Part shown: piece by piece, positions 12,257-15,069 of the stretch
How positions within the stretch are numbered: position 1 is the stretch's first letter
Layout of the letters: the number at the start of each line of letters is the position of its first letter
Assembly: GCA_964540855.1 (NCBI GenBank)
Contig: CAZIOI010000012.1
Location: 1-15,069 of the forward strand
Length of the DNA: 15,069 nucleotides
Direction: 5' to 3'
Source: CAZIOI01 sp964540855
Lineage (GTDB): Bacteria > Patescibacteriota > UBA1384 > DTJR01
Notes under the pieces: model-generated
Database searches by the model: none
Seen by the model: only the letters and a program-made list of their open reading frames with translations
What the model was told of the DNA's origin: nothing
Program-made: the position numbers and the translations under genes

Positions 12257-13594
12257 TTAGCGCTTTTTTCGTTCGTAAATATACCAGTTTCTGACCTCGT
12301 TAAACCTGTCTGCCTCGCACATACAATAACTACCGATCGCAAATCCCTTGATTTTGCCCGATACATAATAGTCCTGCTGCAGATTGGCATATTCAATGGT
12401 AATTTTCTCGCTCTGAACCTCTCCAATGATTTTGTTTAAGACTTCCGCTTTTTGCTCATCAGCGACGGTCCTGTATTGTTCGGTCAAGGTGTCTAGATCG
12501 GCGTTTGCAACTTCGGCAAAGTTTTGGCCCTCACCGGTCCTTTGCGAGGAGTGATAAAACTTGTACGGATCCTTCGTAGAAGCATCATCAACCAACAGAT
12601 ACAAAAAATCATAATTTCTTTTTGGTAAATCTGACAAAACAGCATCCTTGAGTTTTGCTTGCCTGACGTTCAACTGAATACCTGCATCTGTCAACTTTTT
12701 CTTAAATTCTTCATATTGAGCATCAACCCCATCACCATTTACTTCGAGGATATCCAGGGTCTGAATTGAATCCGGCTTGGTCCCTGAAAGCAACTGTTCC
12801 CTGACCTTGAGACTCTTGAGGTACGCCTTTGAACCATTAACAAACAAAATATGTTTTTTATTCAAAGATACTTTTTTCGTTTGCCAACCCTCCGGTATAT
12901 TAGCCAAGCCCAAGGCACCGCTTATCGAGCCTTTTTGAGCGGCTTTTTCAAGTTCTTCCTGATTCGAATAAAGTCTAACCGTCACCTTTTCGATATACGG
13001 TTTTTGCAGGTGATAGGTCTTGTCAATGACAAGCCTAATCTCGTTTTTCTTTTTTTTGGAAACTTTGTACGGTCCGCCGGCAAAAAGTGGCTTCGTTACA
13101 TCATCTAAAAGACTTGGCGATTGCGCTGAGAGAGTAATTCTCAGGGTATTTTCGGCAGTGGCCTCCGGAGTGGCCGCGGGTAAATATGTAGGGTTTTTAA
13201 CCAATGCTTCAACCAAAGTATAACTTTTTATACCGTCCTGCAGCGTAAACGTATAAGTCAACTTATCCGCAGATACCTCCCAACTCTTAGCCAGATCAGC
13301 AACAATCTGTCCGGATTGGTCATGCATCACGAGACCCGATTTGACTAGCCTCCCAAGTTCAACATCTTCCATCGAGTCTGCTACCACCCCCTCAACAAAA
13401 GTTCCGCCCTTGGCAGGCATCATTTCCTTGGTACCCGAAGCCTCAGCCCACTTCCAGCCGGAAAAGACTATAAGTAAAAAACAAAATACCAAAATCAATT
13501 TCTCATAGACCGAAAAGAGACTTTTGAAATTCTTTAATACTGTAATATATGATTGAAATTTAACTTGGCGAAAACGCCGTAACGGAATTTCCAT
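12257..13594 (-). CDS. Membrane-anchored family-5 solute-binding protein (peptide ABC type), divergent
   Basis: The 445-residue protein has a basic N-terminus and one transmembrane segment (about 33-50, 'LILVFCFLLIVFSGWKWA'), so it is anchored with the bulk outside the membrane. 'GGTFVEGVVAD' (63-73) and 'HDQSGQIVADLAKSWEVSAD' (91-110) with 'TYTFTLQDGIK' match the start of SBP_bac_5 proteins (DppA/OppA family), and 'GGPYKV' with 'LYSNQEELEKAAQKGSISG' match the middle. The family usually has about 500-600 residues; this one is short, apparently from shrinkage around residues 125-160, where the typical substrate-lid region is reduced. No ABC permease or ATPase is nearby, so transport partners are elsewhere or absent. 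The start lies 10 nt after the secG stop, and the two genes form an operon. No strong Shine-Dalgarno is seen. Confidence 0.85.
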   Translation of the reverse strand: MEIPLRRFRQVKFQSYITVLKNFKSLFSVYEKLILVFCFLLIVFSGWKWAEASGTKEMMPAKGGTFVEGVVADSMEDVELGRLVKSGLVMHDQSGQIVADLAKSWEVSADKLTYTFTLQDGIKSYTLVEALVKNPTYLPAATPEATAENTLRITLSAQSPSLLDDVTKPLFAGGPYKVSKKKKNEIRLVIDKTYHLQKPYIEKVTVRLYSNQEELEKAAQKGSISGALGLANIPEGWQTKKVSLNKKHILFVNGSKAYLKSLKVREQLLSGTKPDSIQTLDILEVNGDGVDAQYEEFKKKLTDAGIQLNVRQAKLKDAVLSDLPKRNYDFLYLLVDDASTKDPYKFYHSSQRTGEGQNFAEVANADLDTLTEQYRTVADEQKAEVLNKIIGEVQSEKITIEYANLQQDYYVSGKIKGFAIGSYCMCEADRFNEVRNWYIYERKKR

Positions 13595-13604
13595 AATAAA
13601 TTAC

Positions 13605-13838
13605 TTAGGACGTAACCCTTATTTTAAGATAAAGATTAAAAACGACCGCCACTACCAATACCGTGGCAAAAACAATGGTTGAGTTAAAGAGAAACTTCTC
13701 CAAGCCGCGTTTAGAGCGATAAACATTTGCGTCTGACGCAAAAGCTCCGCCCAAACCCGTTCCTCGGTTCTGAAGTAACACTGTTGTTATTAGTAAAATG
13801 GATAGAATAAACTCTATCCAAATTAAGGCTTTTAACAT
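13605..13838 (-). CDS. secG: Preprotein translocase subunit SecG
   Basis: The 77-residue protein has two membrane helices (about 3-22 and 52-72) joined by a cytoplasmic loop with the SecG signature 'VLLQNRGTGLGGAF' (20-33), followed by 'SDANVYRSKRGLEKFLFNST' (35-54). SecG binds SecYE and assists SecA-driven export across the plasma membrane. The size is normal for the family. The ATG at 13838 has no Shine-Dalgarno, and the promoter at 13849-13876 would give a leader of only a few nucleotides. It is cotranscribed with the solute-binding-protein gene. Confidence 0.95.
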   Translation of the reverse strand: MLKALIWIEFILSILLITTVLLQNRGTGLGGAFASDANVYRSKRGLEKFLFNSTIVFATVLVVAVVFNLYLKIRVTS

Positions 13839-13848
13839 AACGGGTCAT

Positions 13849-13876
13849 ATTGTATTAGATAACAAAAATTTGTCAA
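13849..13876 (-). promoter_or_regulatory. Promoter of secG
   Basis: A perfect TTGACA (rc of 13871-13876) and TACAAT (rc of 13849-13854) are 16 nt apart. The -10 box ends 10 nt before the secG ATG, so the mRNA leader is about 3-4 nt, too short for a Shine-Dalgarno site. Confidence 0.8.
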
Positions 13877-13920
13877 GGGTTAACAGGGAAATTTATATAA
13901 GTTTATAGATAAGAAATTAG

Positions 13921-13948
13921 CGTATAACGAAAAACGTAAAACGTATAA
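13921..13948. repeat. Degenerate 7-bp tandem repeat (four units)
   Basis: CGTATAA, CGAAAAA, CGTAAAA and CGTATAA follow each other without gaps. The 7-bp period equals that of the unrelated array at the right end of the window. Confidence 0.6.
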
Positions 13949-14033
13949 TCACAATGTAAAATTATTAATGACTAAGTAAGAATTGTAAGTGCTAAGATAC
14001 TAAGTTAAGGGTTGCATTCTGAGGTCGTTGCGC

Positions 14034-14081
14034 GGTTTTGGGGGATTTGCCAGTGGAGGGCAAATCTGCATCTTCAAAACC
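14034..14081. other. Nested hairpin, possible structured RNA or binding site
   Basis: An outer stem GGTTTTG/CAAAACC (14034-14040 and 14075-14081) encloses an 8-bp stem GATTTGCC/GGCAAATC (14044-14051 and 14059-14066) with a 7-nt loop. The structure stands alone in noncoding DNA between divergent genes. No known riboswitch or terminator pattern is recognised. Confidence 0.45.
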
Positions 14082-14165
14082 TAATCCTCTGTCTATATTA
14101 TAACCCGAATGACGTGGCAATCTGTGTTTAGCCTTCGCAATGTGATCAATAATTTTAAATATTGC

Positions 14166-14195
14166 TTTACTGAACCTCCATGTTACAATTATAAT
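14166..14195 (+). promoter_or_regulatory. Promoter of the HTH-LAGLIDADG gene
   Basis: TTTACT (14166-14171) and a perfect TATAAT (14190-14195) are 18 nt apart. AGGAT (14196-14200) follows and lies 6 nt before the GTG start, so it can serve as ribosome-binding site only if transcription starts unusually close to the -10 box. Confidence 0.55.
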
Positions 14196-14206
14196 AGGAT
14201 GTAAAC

Positions 14207-14926
14207 GTGAGATCAAAAATAGATTATCTTAAGGCTGTCAGTCTTAGAAAAAAAGGATTAAGCTACAACGAAATTTCAAGGATACTTTCGATTTCCAAGG
14301 GTACTCTATCTCTTTGGTTTTCTGATAAAAAATGGTCTCAAAATATCTCTATCGAACTTTCTCAAAAATCCAGGCAAATCTCTAAAGAAAGGATTCGATT
14401 TCTTATAAGAGCAAACAAGGCTCGGTTCGCCAAAAAGAGAAAATGTTACAGGGAAGATGGTGCGTGCGAATACAAAGAACTAAAAAATATTCCGTTGTTT
14501 GGAGCCGGATTGATGCTTTATTTTGGGGAGGGTGACAGTAAAATAGAAAACTCGATGGTGAGACTATCCAATGTTACACCAGAAATTATCAGATTATTTG
14601 CTAAGTTTTTAATTGAAATATGTGGAGTGCCTCAAGACAGGATAAGGGTCTCGATGATCTTATATCCCGACTTAGCAGAATCTGAATGCAAAGCCTTCTG
14701 GGTACAACAACTAGGTCTGCCTGTTGAAAATTTTCATAAAACACAATATATTATAGGTCGACACAAGAAAAACAAATTATCTTACGGTGTTTGTAATTTG
14801 TGTGTTTGCAGTCGTGAACTGAAAGAAAAAGTGTTTGTTTGGACGAAATTATATTGCAAAGATCTGGAAAGTTCGCAGAAAACAAGCATTGACAGCAACA
14901 AAAAAGAGATTGCGGGTATGGTATAG
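14207..14926 (+). CDS. HTH plus LAGLIDADG-like endonuclease-type protein overlapping tRNA-Gly
   Basis: The 239-residue protein starts at a GTG with AGGAT 6 nt upstream. Residues 5-40 ('LRKKGLSYNEISRILSISKG' then 'TLSLWF') form a clear helix-turn-helix like those of resolvases and sigma-like regulators. A basic linker (about 55-82) follows. Residues 99-111 ('GAGLMLYFGEGDS') have the shape of a single LAGLIDADG helix with E108/D110 as acidic residues, and the rest alternates helices and strands typical of the fold ('VRLSNVTPEIIRLFAKFL', 'IRVSMILYPDL', 'FWVQQLGLP'). One motif implies a homodimer. I infer a DNA-binding or DNA-cutting protein related to homing endonucleases; catalytic activity is unproven. 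The frame enters tRNA-Gly at its first base: residues 236-239 and the TAG stop are tRNA sequence. Confidence 0.78.
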   Translation: MRSKIDYLKAVSLRKKGLSYNEISRILSISKGTLSLWFSDKKWSQNISIELSQKSRQISKERIRFLIRANKARFAKKRKCYREDGACEYKELKNIPLFGAGLMLYFGEGDSKIENSMVRLSNVTPEIIRLFAKFLIEICGVPQDRIRVSMILYPDLAESECKAFWVQQLGLPVENFHKTQYIIGRHKKNKLSYGVCNLCVCSRELKEKVFVWTKLYCKDLESSQKTSIDSNKKEIAGMV

Positions 14927-14985
14927 TGGTATTACACGTGCTTGCCAAGCACGAGAGACGGGTTCGATTCCCGTTACCCGCTCCA
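14912..14985 (+). tRNA. tRNA-Gly (anticodon GCC)
   Basis: A 74-nt tRNA with acceptor GCGGGTA/TACCCGC, discriminator T and encoded CCA. The anticodon arm is CGTGC-TTGCCAA-GCACG, giving GCC; the T arm is GACGGG-TTCGATT-CCCGT. It is complete and without intron. Its first 15 bases double as the last codons and stop of the upstream gene. Confidence 0.97.
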
Positions 14986-14993
14986 GAGAGAAA

Positions 14994-15069
14994 TAGTGTT
15001 TAGTGTTTAGTGTTTAGTGTTTAGTGTTTAGTGTTTAGTGTTTAGTGTTTAGTGTTTAGTGTTTAGTGT
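14994..15069. repeat. Tandem heptamer repeat (TAGTGTT)n reaching the window end
   Basis: TAGTGTT is repeated ten times plus six bases without a mismatch, starting 8 nt after tRNA-Gly and running off the window. The perfection suggests recent expansion or an assembly effect, and the true length is unknown. Confidence 0.97.

Larger units (their letters stand above)
13839..14206. other. Intergenic region between secG and the HTH-LAGLIDADG gene
   Basis: This 368-nt divergent region has no convincing gene; a minus-strand frame at 13992-14216 lacks family features. It holds the secG promoter, four tandem 7-bp units at 13921-13948 (CGTATAA, CGAAAAA, CGTAAAA, CGTATAA), scattered CTAAG words at 13972, 13992 and 14000, a nested hairpin at 14034-14081 and the promoter of the downstream gene. 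Confidence 0.7.

Noticed and set aside
14075..14086. 12-base match CAAAACCTAATC shared with the group I intron at 7310-7321, suggesting an intron relic
   Set aside because: No P4, P7 or splice-site elements accompany it, so the match is probably chance.
13992..14216. Minus-strand frame of 74 codons in the intergenic region
   Set aside because: No ribosome-binding site or family pattern; it covers the promoter of the plus-strand gene and the nested hairpin.
14994..15069. CRISPR array or telomere-like repeat
   Set aside because: Units are 7 bp without spacers, so not CRISPR; the resemblance to plant-type telomere heptamers is superficial in a bacterial genome.
1..15069. Recoded UGA as in Gracilibacteria and Absconditabacteria
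   Set aside because: The DHH, PHP and nucleotidyltransferase genes end at TGA at the expected length and no reading frame needs TGA read-through.

Overview
The window looks like a piece of a small bacterial genome of the Candidate Phyla Radiation (Patescibacteria). The reasons are a short four-domain ribosomal protein S1, a small SecG followed by a membrane-anchored family-5 solute-binding protein, a reduced metallo-beta-lactamase-fold protein coupled to a DHH phosphoesterase, tRNA genes that encode their CCA ends, a group I intron in a tRNA, and LAGLIDADG-type genes beside tRNAs. TAA, TAG and TGA all serve as stops, so the code is standard. A run of 10 N at 6788-6797 shows a scaffolded assembly. 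Taxonomy is an inference from gene content only.

Layout. 1-676 (-): lytic transglycosylase, cut by the window edge. 762-1280 (+): TrmH/SpoU RNA methyltransferase. 1298-2053 (-): HExxH metallopeptidase, just downstream of tRNA-Leu(UAA). A GC-rich nested inverted repeat at 2206-2275 separates that tRNA from a two-gene operon (reduced MBL-fold protein, then NrnA-like DHH phosphoesterase) with a good sigma-70-type promoter at 3743-3771. 3849-5495 (-): secreted PHP-domain protein, visibly richer in G+C than its surroundings and bounded by hairpins. 5613-6683 (-): ribosomal protein S1 with a strong terminator. About 6798-7090 (-): small membrane protein broken by the N gap.

7165-8445 (-) is a tRNA block: tRNA-Phe(GAA) split by a 216-nt group I intron, tRNA-Val(UAC), tRNA-Leu(GAG), and a LAGLIDADG gene whose reading frame runs 45 nt into tRNA-Leu. 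8502-11983 (-) is a sugar-activation operon: GHMP kinase, double-SIS isomerase, nucleotidyltransferase. The kinase carries a winged-helix-like C-terminus and the nucleotidyltransferase a ribbon-helix-helix N-terminus, and the kinase-isomerase spacer holds two dyad symmetries. tRNA-Leu(CAG) and a hairpin-rich spacer lie upstream. 12257-13838 (-): secG and a family-5 solute-binding protein. 14207-14926 (+): an HTH plus LAGLIDADG-like protein whose stop codon lies inside tRNA-Gly(GCC). The window ends in a 7-bp tandem repeat.

The most unusual theme is the attachment of selfish-element genes to tRNAs. Two unrelated endonuclease-type genes enter a downstream tRNA from its first nucleotide and end inside it, a third tRNA carries a group I intron, and a stray copy of that tRNA's 5' end lies upstream of it. 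The second theme is that two enzymes of one sugar operon carry putative DNA-binding domains, which suggests self-regulating metabolic enzymes.
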